Below, piece by piece: positions 44,278 to 55,410 of a stretch of 64,000 nucleotides of DNA. Made by a program: the position numbers and the translations under genes. The DNA is from Rhodocollybia butyracea. Its lineage: Eukaryota > Basidiomycota > Agaricomycetes > Agaricales > Omphalotaceae. Positions within the stretch are counted from its first letter, which is position 1. Each line of letters begins with the position of its first letter. The notes beneath the pieces are model-generated. The model was not told the DNA's origin. It made no database searches and saw only the letters and a list, made by a program, of their open reading frames with translations. The stretch is from NCBI GenBank assembly GCA_015501585.1, contig JADNRY010000118.1, forward strand, positions 122,199 through 186,198, in the 5' to 3' direction.

Positions 44278-45165
44278 TAAACTTAGTAGGCTTTTCAGCA
44301 CTTTCAGAATCTTTTTCAAAATTATGATATATTTCCAAGGGGTGGTTTTCCTGATGTTGATAGTCTGGATCTGATTTCTTCCCTTTAGACCAAAACAGCA
44401 GTATAAGGAAGTCTCCAACAGAACTGAAAGTTGAACAAATCTGCACCAGAGTCAAGGGGTATTCAAAAATTTAAGCACTGACATGACGTTGGGGGGGGGG
44501 GGGGGGGGTCTAAAGTTGGCTTATGGCCGAAAGATCCAACCTTATATAACCATGTTCTAATGATGATTAAATGATGCACAAATGCTTTTTGTACCCTTTT
44601 AACACATATTTGGGCGTAATCAGCCTAAAATGGAGTCCAAAAAGGCAAAAAACCAAGTTTTCCTCTTAATTGAGCTCGGAACATGGTACTAATGACTCCA
44701 ATCTTTCCTGCCAAAAATGTTGCCTGTGCAACTGATCACTGTAATACTACTCAAATCCCCATGCCACAGGTAGGTAATTGTCAAAACATGCCTCAAAACA
44801 TGCCTCAAAACATGCCTACAATGGCGCCAATAAGGCATGGCCGGTAGTGGCGGCACTGACAAATACTATGTGCCGGTGATGCCGGTTACTAGGGGTGGGA
44901 AAAAATTTCTATATAAGGGGCGGGGGCTTAAAAATTCCTTATGGCTGAAAAACAAGGTCATGTCTGGCCTTAAGCTTTTGAATACCCCTTGACCAGAGTA
45001 TCAGCTACATCGTCAAGGCTCTCCTTCAAGATTTCTTCCTGGGTACGTTTCAATTTCCAAGGTTTAAGTGCAGGAATGTTGAACAGAGATGAAAACAGAT
45101 GCTTGGAATCAGGAATAGGTACGGAAGAGCAACTGGCGTAGAATGCAATTGAATAATGGACGTTC
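44278..45165 (-). pseudogene. Unknown gene remnant broken by insertions
   Basis: On the minus strand a frame runs from about 45160 (FYASCSSVPIPDSKHLFSS, NIPALKPWKLKRTQEEILKE, DDVADTL) to 44999, is interrupted by a 541-bp element, then resumes at 44451 (VQICSTFSSVGDFLILLFWS, KGKKSDPDYQHQENH, YHNFEKDSESAEKPTKF) until the hAT-like MITE at 44277. Removing the insertion with one CCAGAG copy keeps the frame, good evidence that this was translated sequence. I recognise no family. It is mixed polar sequence with a C-terminal acidic segment and no signal peptide visible. Confidence 0.45.
44452..44992. mobile_element. 541-bp MITE with 6-bp target duplication
   Basis: Perfect 17-bp terminal inverted repeats TCAAGGGGTATTCAAAA, flanked by CCAGAG on both sides (44446-44451, 44993-44998). 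It contains 18 consecutive G at 44491-44508. A 6-bp duplication does not fit hAT (8) or Harbinger (3) and leaves the superfamily open. Confidence 0.85.
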
Positions 45166-47566
45166 AGATCAAGCTAGGTCACAGTGCCCTGTTCTGGGTT
45201 GTCAGGCAAGCATGTGACTTACCTGACCTAGCTGATTCAGGTCATGACCTGGATGAACTAGGTCATGACCTGGGTGGACTAGGTCATGACCTACCTGGCC
45301 TAAGTCATGACCCAAGCCAATTTAAAAATTACTAAATTAGGAAATTTTTCCATTTTTGCAGTGGATGAGGTCAAAGCTTATCAGAGCATCCAGGGCAGGG
45401 TAGGCCACAGGCTTCTAGGACATTGTACCCTGGTATGATAGGTACATTCAGACGACTCAGGAGTAGCTTATACTGTCCTGGGAGAGTGGGTAATAATTGA
45501 TCTCTGTATATGTATGCATAAATTTCGCTTTTTGGACCATCAAATCATTAATAGACGCAGCTGTAGGCAAGGGATTGAGGAGAAACTCGAGGAATAGTGT
45601 ACCAGGACTTGATATAGCATGTCTATAACAAAATATTCTCACTATCTGAAGTTCAACATGTGATGATAAGTTTGACACAAGTATCAGACACTTAAGAACC
45701 CAGGAGTACTGGTACATCAAGATAAGGGAAGGGGTTATCAGGAAAAGGTTCTGATATCAATCTATGTACTCCTAGCATGCTATATGCCAAGCTAGACAGT
45801 CTTCTCTTGCCAACAGCTCCCACTATTAATGATTTAACAGGCAAAAAAGCGAAATTTATGCCTAATTAGACAGGTATCACTTATTATCCACTCCCCAGGA
45901 CAGTATAAGCTACTCCTGAATCGTCTGAATGTACCTATTATACCAGGGTACAATGTCCTAGAAGCCTGTGGCCTACCCTGCCCTGGATGCTCTGATACTT
46001 ATCCTCTAATTTCGAAAAAATGAGGGTTTTTGATGAGAAAGTTCAAAGATCAATAAAGACTGAGCTCCCAGTGGCCATCTAAATATATCTGAGACTCAGA
46101 AAGGGTAGACAGCACATCAGGGCATCAGGGGATGAAAAGGATCACCCTTATCCATGCCAATCTGCATGTTATATCAAGCAATCTTTAGACTCAACACTTT
46201 TCATTGATTTCCTTTTATGGGCATACAGCTTTGGCCTCATCCACTACAATCAAAGGTTATTCAAAAAATATTTTGCAATCCAGCCCCTTCCCACCACAGG
46301 ATTGGCTTCATTTAGGTGAGCAACCTATTCTGTGTATAAACAAAAGGTCTGGATGTCTACCACAAGCTATTGTCCTTAGGAAAAGAGTGTACACAGTTTG
46401 TGTGTTCAGTTTTGTCATTTCTTAATTGGGTAGTGAAAACAGCTTTGCTCATCCACTGCAAAAGATTTGTCATTTTTCAAATAAGTAATGAAATCAGCTT
46501 TGACCTCATCCACTGCAAATTTGTCACTTTCAATTAGGCAATGAAAACAGCTTTGGCCTCATCCACTGCAAAAGTTTTGAAATTACCTAATTAAGAAATA
46601 AAAGTCTATTGAAATAAAATTGCCTAATATAGTAATTTATAAAAATTTCCAAATGTATCTAACTCTATTAAAAAAACATAAAACCGGTTAAGGTGTTTGA
46701 AAATTGCCTTATTTGGTAATAAAAACAGCTTTGACCTCATCCACTGCAAAAATGGAAAAATTTCCTAATTTAGTAATTTTTAAATTGGCTTGGGTCATGA
46801 CTTAGGCCAGGTAGGTCATGACCTAGGTCAGCTAGGTCATGACCTAGTCCACCCAGGTCATGACCTAGTTCATCCAGGTCATGACCTAGCCCACCCAGGT
46901 CATGACCTAGGTCAAGTAGGTCATGACCTAGTCCACCCAGGTCATGACCTAATTCATCCAGGTCATGACCTAGTTCACCCAGGTCATGACCTAGTTCACC
47001 CAGGTCATGACCTGAATCAGCTAGGTCAGGTAAGTCACATGCTTGCCTGACAACCCAGAACAGGGCACTGTGACCTAGCTTGATCTTGTCATAATCTACA
47101 GATATGTAAAAAATCTCAATAATCCCAATATGTTACTACACATTTCACGTCATGATTCTATGATATTTCATTCTTGCTTATATTCTCTATCTCACCATCC
47201 TCCACTCTCACCCTACACTTCTTAAACTAACTATATCTCCCCCTCCTAAACCATAACCTCCTCCTCCTAGACTATACCCTCCCCCTCCTAGACCATCCCC
47301 TCCCTCACCTAGACCATGCCCTGCCCCACCTAGGCCATATCCTATCTCACCCCAGGCCATGACCTACCAACCCCAGGAAAAGACCAACCTGACCTAGGTC
47401 ATGACCAATTTTTTAGGTCATGACCTAATTCCCAGGTCATGACCTAAATCCCAAGGTCATGACCTAGCTGCCCGGGTTTTGCCTAGGTTTTTGGGTCTTT
47501 TCAGTAAGGTCAATGTAACAAAAGTGTAGACTAATAAGACCAAATATGTGGGTGACTGAACTGAAT
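45166..47566. mobile_element. Large foldback-type element, copy B
   Basis: The left arm (45170-45535) and right arm (about 45840-47080) are inverted copies. On the left is AGCTAGGTCACAGTGCCCTG, GGTCATGACC units, AATTACTAAATTAGG, GCAGTGGATGAGGTCAAAGC, GTACCCTGGTATGATAGG; the same landmarks reversed lie on the right. The right end runs on to GTCTACACTTTTGTTAC (reversed) and CAGTTCAGTCACCC, matching the left end of copy A at 4152. The arms enclose a unique core of about 300 bp (45536-45839). No transposase is present. The right arm is longer because of extra GGATGAGG(T/C)CAAAGC units and the GGTCATGACC array. Confidence 0.65.
46787..47030. repeat. GGTCATGACC palindrome array
   Basis: About a dozen units of mostly 21 bp, each with the perfect palindrome GGTCATGACC followed by CTAGTCCACCCA-type spacers. 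Because the period is divisible by three, an 86-codon frame of GHDLVHP repeats stays open, but this follows from the repeat and is not evidence of a gene. Shorter versions occur at 45235-45310 and 47395-47465. Confidence 0.9.
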
Positions 47567-47928
47567 TTGAAGAGTCGTTGGTGTCCCAGGAAGTGTATTG
47601 AATGCATGAAGCTCAGGTGATGAAGGAACATGAATGCGTGATGATGAATGTTAATTGGACAGGATATCTGGTGATAGAGTTAGATCTCTTGGATTTTTTG
47701 ATTTGTATCAAGGACATTGATAACAAGGCAACATAATTAACAACTCCTATGCTGCTTACCTCATCCTCCGATAAGCCACCTTTGGCTTGGCATATTTCGG
47801 AACATACATTACACTTTTTGTAGGGTGTTAGGGGTTATTAATATCATAAGGAAATCAGTAGTGTTACATGTTTAATATTATAAGTAGACCAGCTGTGGAC
47901 TCGCAATACCAGCGCAATACTCCTTGAA
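47567..47928. other. Spacer downstream of the membrane protein gene
   Basis: No gene. It probably holds the 3' untranslated region of the gene ending at 47929. Confidence 0.4.
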
Positions 47929-49316
47929 TCAATCAATCATTGTACTGAAGTGGAAATCATCACTCTGCACATGGGCCCGATATGCTAGGTGTTTGTTGTG
48001 CCTGTGAATCAAGTCCATTGCTGCAACAGGATAGTTTGCCTAGAGAATCACAATGAGCATCTTGTGAGTAAATAGTATAAGAATCGGTAAACTCACAGAT
48101 GCAGTGATTAGAATGGCTTCAGCAGCTACCCGTGGCCATTTTGAAGTTATAATACTGCATGCATCTGACACTATAATTATGATATAAATGGCCTGAATTG
48201 TGCAAAAAATGGTCCCAGATTCTATCAAGAGATCAAATATATTCTCTGCCCATATCTCTTGACATCCTGGCAAGCCTCCACCTATTCTGTCCATATACCT
48301 GCGGTGTTTCCTGTAGTACCTCTCCGAAATGAATCAATGAGATCTGGACCCAGAAATATTGTCTTACCAAGCTTTGTGGGAAAACAAAATGGTCGCAACC
48401 ATATTCACAATCAAGGAAAGTAAAACTGAAAGCCAGTCCAGAACTACAGATTTGGACAATAGTCTTCCTTCATTTGTATCATCCCAGATAGAATCTGCCA
48501 CATTGAGACCTTCAACGCACACAAACTCAATCAGTTTGCAGCTTCAAAACCGATGCTATAAATACGCACTGATATTGGCAACCATAAGGATCGTGAGAAT
48601 GAACCTCCAAAATTTACTTCGGCGATACAAGGCCCAGGCTCTCCAGACTACAATGCCGTCACTCAAAAGCAGCTACAAGATAGTTTGAATGTCATTGGCC
48701 AAGATCTGCAGCTTATCAGCAAAACATGGGTGAACGAGAAGCCGCTTTCCGGCAGGGTACAGCGCTGGGGACCGCTGGAAACAGCTTTATAGTGCCTGAC
48801 AACGGCTCCAGCTCACCCACGTTTTGCTGATTTGAACAACGATACTCACATTGATTGTGGCTGGCCAATGAGATATATCTTGCCATGTCATAACATTTTT
48901 GTGGCCCGGAGAGTGGGTCTGAGCAGTAAGTCCCTGCCTAAACGTGGTGACTCGATCCATTTCAAAGAAAAGTGCGCCAATAGCAGATACACCCCAAGTG
49001 AAGCAAATAAAAATAGTTATTAAGCAGAAAAGAAACACAGTTTTCGGGCGTCCCCGAGATACTCTGAAGCAGGAAAAAATTAGGATATATAGAATGTAAA
49101 TTAAACACGCAGCACATACATGGTTAGCGATTGAAGAGCGATGATGAATCCCAAAATAAAGGCTCCTAGTGGGGCTTGATCATTAGCTACCATAGTTTAG
49201 CTTCTAAATTTTTTCTTTTACGCACCATAGCTAGTGAGTGTTAATATGAGATCAAAGACGCCGAAGAATGCATTCTCGCCAAGTGCGGATACCAGCCGTT
49301 GTTCGTCGGGTGTCAT
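47929..49316 (-). CDS. Seven-helix WRAW-type membrane protein B
   Basis: Seven exons on the minus strand: 49316-49226, 49174-49120, 49063-48850, 48672-48570, 48509-48368, 48310-48097, 48039-47929. They give 309 aa without stops and with consistent phases. The start MTPDEQRLVSALGENAFFG fits the relative at 52075. Hydrophobic segments: VFDLILTLTSYG, GAFILGFIIALQSLTM, FLFCLITIFICFTW, the SDGIVVWRAWALYRR block with FILTILMVAN, WLSVLLSLIVNMVATILF, then a helix in exon 6 and ILITAS at its end. Exon 7 is a cytosolic tail (HRHNKHLAYRAHV). The WRAW block after a Ser-Asp is the mark of this mushroom family. The ligand and role are unknown. Intron 3 (177 nt) carries a MITE; the equivalent intron in gene A is 49 nt. 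Confidence 0.8.
48715..48831. mobile_element. 117-bp MITE in an intron, ATCAGCAAAAC ends, copy 3
   Basis: Ends ATCAGCAAAACATGGGTGA and CACCCACGTTTTGCTGAT, flanked by TT on both sides (48713-48714, 48832-48833). It sits inside intron 3 of the membrane protein gene, so splicing can remove it. Confidence 0.82.
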
Positions 49317-50730
49317 TCAAGAACAGTGAAAATTGAAGGAAATGACCAATGCAACCTGGCACAGCAAGGAGAATCCAGAGCTCTAGAGCCAGTCTAGATC
49401 TTATGAAGTTTTTCCATGCTATTATATATGTAGATCCCGAGATCTGGAGGCGGTCATCAAACCGACCTGAGACAAAGCTTGAGGCATAGCCAGAGACATT
49501 GCCTAGTTTATTAAGCAAGTATCAGGATTAGATTGAGAATTACAATAATAGTCTGCATCACATAAAGTACATCTGTACTTGGGATCAGGCAGCTGTGGGA
49601 CACTACTTATGCTGATAGGTACGTCAAAATAGAAAGCACTGAAGAATCAATCAAAGACATCACATGTCTGCCAATCCTTTGCTGATCATCCGCATAAGCC
49701 TTTCATTGTACATCAGCGGAAGGCACAGACTGTGTCTCGTGGCGCTACCTCGACTCCCTTAGCCTCTGCTTGATCTAAGATATGGACTAAATTCAGATTA
49801 AGCTGTAGTTTATTCAAGGTGTATTAGGGTGTATCTATATTAACATCCAAATCAGTGTATTCCCGCCGGAAGAAAAGTGTTATGAGCCAAAATCTATGAA
49901 GTGTGGGTCGCTTACAGTAGATCGTAATTCCCGTCAGCAGGAGCCACGCAATATCGGCAAATATATGTATATAAAGTCAAAGCGTGATATATCGTACAGA
50001 GCACTACTTTGAGTGCGCACGGTATGATATGATTACAGGGCTCAGCCTGCCAGAGTAGATGTGCATGTTGCTGAAAGTGGTCCCGTACAGGACACTGCTG
50101 ATACATGTTTTTCTAGATATCGCACAGAAGAGGCGAGATTAAAATGACAGCTCCAGCCCCCGATCCGCTCGTCTATCCTCAACACTTTAACTTTATCGGT
50201 TACTCCAAATTTCCTTCTCCTCTTGAATATATTTCCAAGGTCTTTCCTCATTGTTTATGATACTGAGCTACATGTAGGTAAGTAAGTCAACGAATAGTAA
50301 AAACTATTTAAATACCTGTTTACTACTGCTCAGTTTGTCAATACTACTTTGAAGCTCCACATATCATGATCACGGTGGAAGTGCGGTACAATCTGGCGAG
50401 GCGGAAACCATTCAGGCCCCGAAGATTGACTAACGAGTCGTAACATTTCTCAGACCATCGTTGGCCTAGTTCAAGGTTCGGAATATCCAATTGGCTTGCC
50501 ATACATGATATTTGATTTGCCCAATCCCACGGCGTTGGTGCATCTACATCGTATGATATTGGCGGTCCGGTGATGAAGGAGTGCCAGTTGGGGGGAAATG
50601 GTAACAACAATGGGGTTTGTCGAGTCTCTGGACTCCAGACATGGCTTGTAGATAACCCTAAGAGATTTACTCAGATGCGAGCAAGTAACAAGCCTCAAGT
50701 ACACACCAGTATGTCATTTGTGTCCATTGG
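49317..50730. other. Intergenic, no supported gene
   Basis: Between the two tandem membrane genes. It has short minus-strand ORFs (for example 50344-50610 with NLELGQRWSEKCYDSLVNLR) but no recognisable family. It should include the promoter of gene B at its left end. Confidence 0.35.
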
Positions 50731-52075
50731 TTATGCGAAACACGGAGTAGTGTCTTTACTGGAAATTGAACTCTCGAGTCGCGTCAATCTATCATTGTAG
50801 TCTATGCTCGATACTATCCCGTTCGAGCCTCTTATTGTACTGAAGCAGATATCATCACTCTGTAGAGAGCTCCGAGTGTTGAAGCTCTCGGCTGATGCTA
50901 ATCGTTTGTTGTCCTTGTGAAGAAGGCCAATTACTGTAACAGGATAACATGACTGGACCCTCATGATCAGCCTCTCGCAACTAAAGAGCGTATAAGGATT
51001 GGGCAACTCACAGACGCAATAATAAAGACAGTGTCAACAGTATTCCGGGGCCACATAGTTGTGATATCGCACGTGTCTAGCGCAATAACTATGACATAGA
51101 AGGACTGAACTATGCAGAAAATGACCCCAGATTCTACCAAGAGATTTAGTATTTTCTGCGCTTGTGCGCCTCTACGGGCTAAGCCTCCATTGACCCCATC
51201 CATATACCGGCGATGTTTCCTTTATTTCCTCACCAAAATGAGTAGCTTACTTCCGAATCTCGGAAAATTGACTTACCAAGCTTTATAAGAAAACAAAACT
51301 GTTGCAACCATATTGACAATCAAGGAGAGTCCAACTGCAACCCAGTCCAGAATGGCAGATTTGGAAAACTCTGTCTCTTCATTGAAGATGTCCCAGATAG
51401 TATCTGCTACATTTATACCTCGATTCCGAGTTCAGTATTGACGGCCAAAAACTAGTGGCATAAGTACGCACTAACGTTGGCAATCATAAGGGTCGCAAGA
51501 ATGAACCTCCAAAATTTGCTTCGGGCATACAATGTAGAAGCTCTCCAAACTACAATGCCGTCACTCAAAAGGAGCTGCGTAGTTTGAATAACATGAACAA
51601 AGATCTTCCATGATAGTACTCACGTTGATTATCGATGGCCAACCAGACGTAACTTGCCATTCCATAACTTTCTTGTCGGCAGCCTGGGTCTGACCGGTGA
51701 TTCCTTGCTCTAATGTATACCAATCCAGCTCTAAGACCACTGCTCCAGCATTGAATACGTCCCAGGAGAAGCAAATGAAAGTGGTTATTAAGCAGGCAAG
51801 AAGGACAGTCTGTGGGCGTCCCCAAGTTCCTCTAGAAAAAAAAAACAGCAATGAAAGATAGTTCAAACTGATAATGCAATGCTTACATCGTTAGAGATCG
51901 AACAGCAATGATGAATCCTAGAATATAGGCTCCTAGCACTTGATCATTAACTACGGCTTGACTGAGCTGCCATCAGTTACGCACCATAGCAGATGAACAA
52001 CAACACGAGATCAAAGATGTTGGCGAACTCTGTCTCGCCAAGGACAGAAACCAGCTGTCTTTCTTGGGGAGTCAT
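50731..52075 (-). CDS. Seven-helix WRAW-type membrane protein A
   Basis: Seven exons: 52075-51985, 51938-51887, 51831-51624, 51574-51472, 51418-51277, 51219-51012, 50952-50731. This gives 341 aa with continuous frame. Exons 1, 4 and 5 have the same length as in gene B (91, 103, 142 nt), so the two are tandem duplicates. It starts MTPQERQLVSVLGETEF. Hydrophobic parts: IFDLVLLFICYG, GAYILGFIIAVRSLTI, LLACLITTFICFSWDVF, SDGIVVWRASTLY (the WRAW motif is changed to WRAS), FILATLMIANV, WVAVGLSLIVNMVATVLF, and IFCIVQSFYVIVIALD. The C-terminal tail of about 75 residues is Ser-rich (SISSKDTTPCFA) and longer than in B. It is probably a plasma-membrane protein with a cytosolic Ser-rich tail; signalling is possible but unproven. 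Exon 7 start was chosen by acceptor and phase. Confidence 0.78.
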
Positions 52076-54707
52076 TCAAACCAACGAGATCAAGAGGAAC
52101 GTTGTGAGGAGAGCCTAGGTTCTACCAACAATACCTGGGGTATTATGTATGTAGAACGAACTCCAAAAATTGGAGAACTTTCCAGGATGAAACTGATTGT
52201 GGCCCGCAATAAATAGTTGAATCAAGCGAACAGTACCTCTCAGGTGATACTTTCATTGACATTATCAGCTCTTGATGTATCAAGGTGGCTACTCGTTGAA
52301 ACAGAAACAAATGATATTCTGATGATATACCGAAATAGAACGTATGCATGAAAAAAATTAAGCTTTGCCGGCAACGAACACTCTGGATCATCCATTGCCT
52401 CCTCAAAGCCTCAACGTCGGGGTCTCAAAGTGTTTATTACGCATCGCTTGAGCGGCAGACTATGGCTCACTTCGCCCTCAACTCTCCTGGCCTCTGTCTT
52501 CATCTGAAAGTGTGAACTAGATTGAGATGAGGTCGTGATGTAGAGGTGCGATATATCAAATGGTGCTGCGCCCACGACTGGACAAAATGACACAGATATT
52601 TATCCATTTAAGGATAATGCAACTCCCGACGTCAGTAACAGGCCAGAGTAAGATGAGTGACCTCCGAGGAACAAACTCTCGCGACCACGACGCGATGGGA
52701 CCTTGCAGGGTGGCTGACAACGTTCTTTGGTGGCTCGTTGTTCTTCAGCGTATACCAGAGACTCAGTCCCGGATGGTACTCCCGGGTAGTCACAAGGAGC
52801 GATCATCGACCATCTCTTCTTCCTTCCCGCCTCTCCACTTCTTGCAAATATGCGTATTGAAATCAGTCTGTACGCGCCTTCCGCTCATCTGAGATCTTTC
52901 GCCCTCCTATTCATTTGCCGGTGAAAGGTGGGTCTGACAGACTGACAGACCCGTAAACAAAATGCGTCAATAATCCTTCCAATTCTGCGATAATTGTGAG
53001 GAAGTCAATACAGCCAGAGTCTTCAACGTCGACTTGATATACTTGTCAACTGCTGCTTGTTCACCGGTACATTTTCCAGGACGGCAACGGAGTATCCCTC
53101 ACATTCCTGCTTTGGAATTCATCGAAGCCTAGTCATTCTCTCGGATACTGATTCAACTCGAAATCGAATATAATTCTCGTTGATGCCACCACAGAAAAAA
53201 AGATCATCGAAAAAGCCAGGGAGAAATACATTGTGTTACCCGTCAGTTATCAGTTATCCGAGAAGCATAAAACAATCAGGAGCGAAAATGTTTTAACCTT
53301 CTCATGCTCCCTGATGAAGGATTGATAATCTGACATCGCTGGCATCGTTACAAATAGATGTCCCAACATTTACATTTACTTCGCAGAAGGACAAGGTAGT
53401 CGAGATAATGCAATTCTCAAGATGCCAGGCGCCCATGTACTGCACTCTGCACTGCAGTTTCGACCATACAAAGATTACGGAGTATACAAACTGACTAGAA
53501 AGCATTTTTAGTAACGGACATCCCATAACAGAATGATTAGTAGTGTGTCGTCGTCGTACTGAACAAAAGTTGCTCACCGGAAATGCTCTCTGGACATTCT
53601 AGCATCGACCTCGGACGTCCCAAACCTGCCTCACATCCCCTTTCCATATTCTATTTGACCGTTGTATGGCCCTTGGATGGGAAGATGCCAAAATTCCGGC
53701 CACTGGAAGCGATAGTGGTGAAGAAAATAAGACGATGATCTGGGAGAACATTCGTGATAACGGTAGGCGATGTCGATGAGGGATCTCGATGAGGCGTCGA
53801 TGACATAGATACTCAACGAATAAGAGGTTTCATATCTAGTCGCCCGTGATTATTTGAAACGCTTTACAACGACCGACTCCATGTCCGCCTATCTGCCCAG
53901 GCCTCTACTGGCAACCTGCACAATTTTACCGCTATTTCTGCCTCCAATGCCCACAACAACGACCTCATAGCCAGCGACACGATAGCAGCGGTGGAAAAAG
54001 ATTGCTGTAGGAAAGGATCATGATGTATGCCACGGTGGTTATGGCGTAGCTGAGGGAGTTGCACTTGGCACAACCGCATCGAATGTAAAACGACTATTGA
54101 GATGAAAATGGATGCATTGGTTCATTTGGACGACACTCCAGCTCATGATCAAAGGACATGGACGCGGAACATGAGTTGATCAGTGTTCACTGAGAGGCTC
54201 CGCAAAGGGCTAGTATTCTTCTGAAACGAAAGAAGAACATCGTCACCAGGAGCGGCGAATGCAGAAATTGTGTTTCGAACAGTGTTACTCACTGGCGTAT
54301 TTTCAGGATAGGAAACCGTTTCCATCCTATCCTGAATTGAATAGTTCCTTGTATCTGATATATCGTCTGGTCATCGGTTTGGCTTCTGGTAAGTAGTGGG
54401 CCGCGCCAAGAGCGTGCTGTAAAAAAGGCTGTGTCGGTTTAGCGCCTGTACCAAATGTGGACAGTCAAAGCGACTTTTCGTAACATTACGCAAATTCAAT
54501 AATTCTGCCGGTTATATGCTAGTCAGGCTGGTCTATTGCTACCCGTCTCGGACTCCCTGTCTCTGCGCATACTTAGGGGTTGATATTGATCAGTAGTTGC
54601 TCAGTTTTCAACGGTTGCCGCCTTTCAGAATGCCGGATAGTTGCGCCAGAGAGACAAGTCTGCTGATCTGAGTTGGGGGTGTACTTTTTCTGCCTCGTTT
54701 GAAGAAA
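52076..54707. other. Intergenic, no supported gene
   Basis: No convincing gene. A plus frame at 52657-52860 (TLATTTRWDLAGWLTTFFGG) and a minus frame near 53860-54080 (GYEVVVVGIGGRNSGKIVQV) look partly coding-like but are isolated. Confidence 0.3.
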
Positions 54708-55007
54708 CCAATATTTCAGCAATCAGGTTTTCCCAAGTCGGAAAAATCACCTGCCACCGCAATCAGAAAGACTATTTAGTTGCTATACGTTTCACAGCAT
54801 CATCTGGTGGGACCAAAGCAAAGATACTGGCCCTGAACTGAGCTCGCTGCTGGAGTGCTAGGCTGTAGCAGTCCAGACTCCGTAGTGGTCCATAGCTCAC
54901 CAGGTTTTTTTTATCACAGATGTTCTACCTTCGTTCCTCGACCTTAGTTGGCGTACTTACTTACTTCCCACATCATGACCGGCATCGGAGTCTATGGTAC
55001 GATTATG

Positions 55008-55029
55008 ATCGTCCATCGTGATGGACGAT
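55008..55029. promoter_or_regulatory. Conserved palindrome upstream of membrane gene pair
   Basis: ATCGTCCATC, a GT spacer, then GATGGACGAT lies about 380 bp before the start codon. The same palindrome with one arm mismatch is at 57783-57804 before the second copy. It could be a binding site for a dimeric regulator; no factor is known. Confidence 0.35.
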
Positions 55030-55410
55030 GATGTACTTCATTTCGCCCCTTGTAGTAATGGGGAATTCAATTTTCTCTTACCGCTCTCCTGATCACACTC
55101 CCTGTATCAATAGAATTCAGTTCCCTGTAAAAGGAAACTCCGGAAGATGCACAGGCCCTAGGTCCCCATTTAAGCTAGAAATATCAAGAATTGACGGATG
55201 ACTCTGCCAAACTCTTGGTTTATCCCAGCTCATTGATACTAACGACGGATGAACTAACGATCGACGATCATGATTTGTGCTATCACAAGCTATTCGTCTC
55301 TGCAGTTTATGATCAGCTAGCTCGTGAAAGCGGAATACTTATAAGCAAGGTAGAGATATTCAGAACGACTGCAGTGCAGCTCTTAAGACCAGTGATTGTT
55401 GGAAACAGTC

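Noticed and set aside
35668..44356. One 8.7-kb element bounded by CATCAGGAAAAG and TTTTCCTGATG
   Set aside because: The flanks (CA and TT) do not match, and the right motif lies inside a reading frame, so the pair is probably unrelated.
46787..47030. CRISPR-like array
   Set aside because: The spacers are near-identical, the repeats are 10-bp palindromes, and the setting is a fungal repeat.
46790..47050. 86-codon ORF of GHDLVHP repeats
   Set aside because: It stays open only because the 21-bp repeat period is a multiple of three. No non-repeat coding sequence is attached.
53860..54080. Dehydrogenase-like stretch GYEVVVVGIGG
   Set aside because: Isolated, with stops on both sides and no cofactor-fold continuation.
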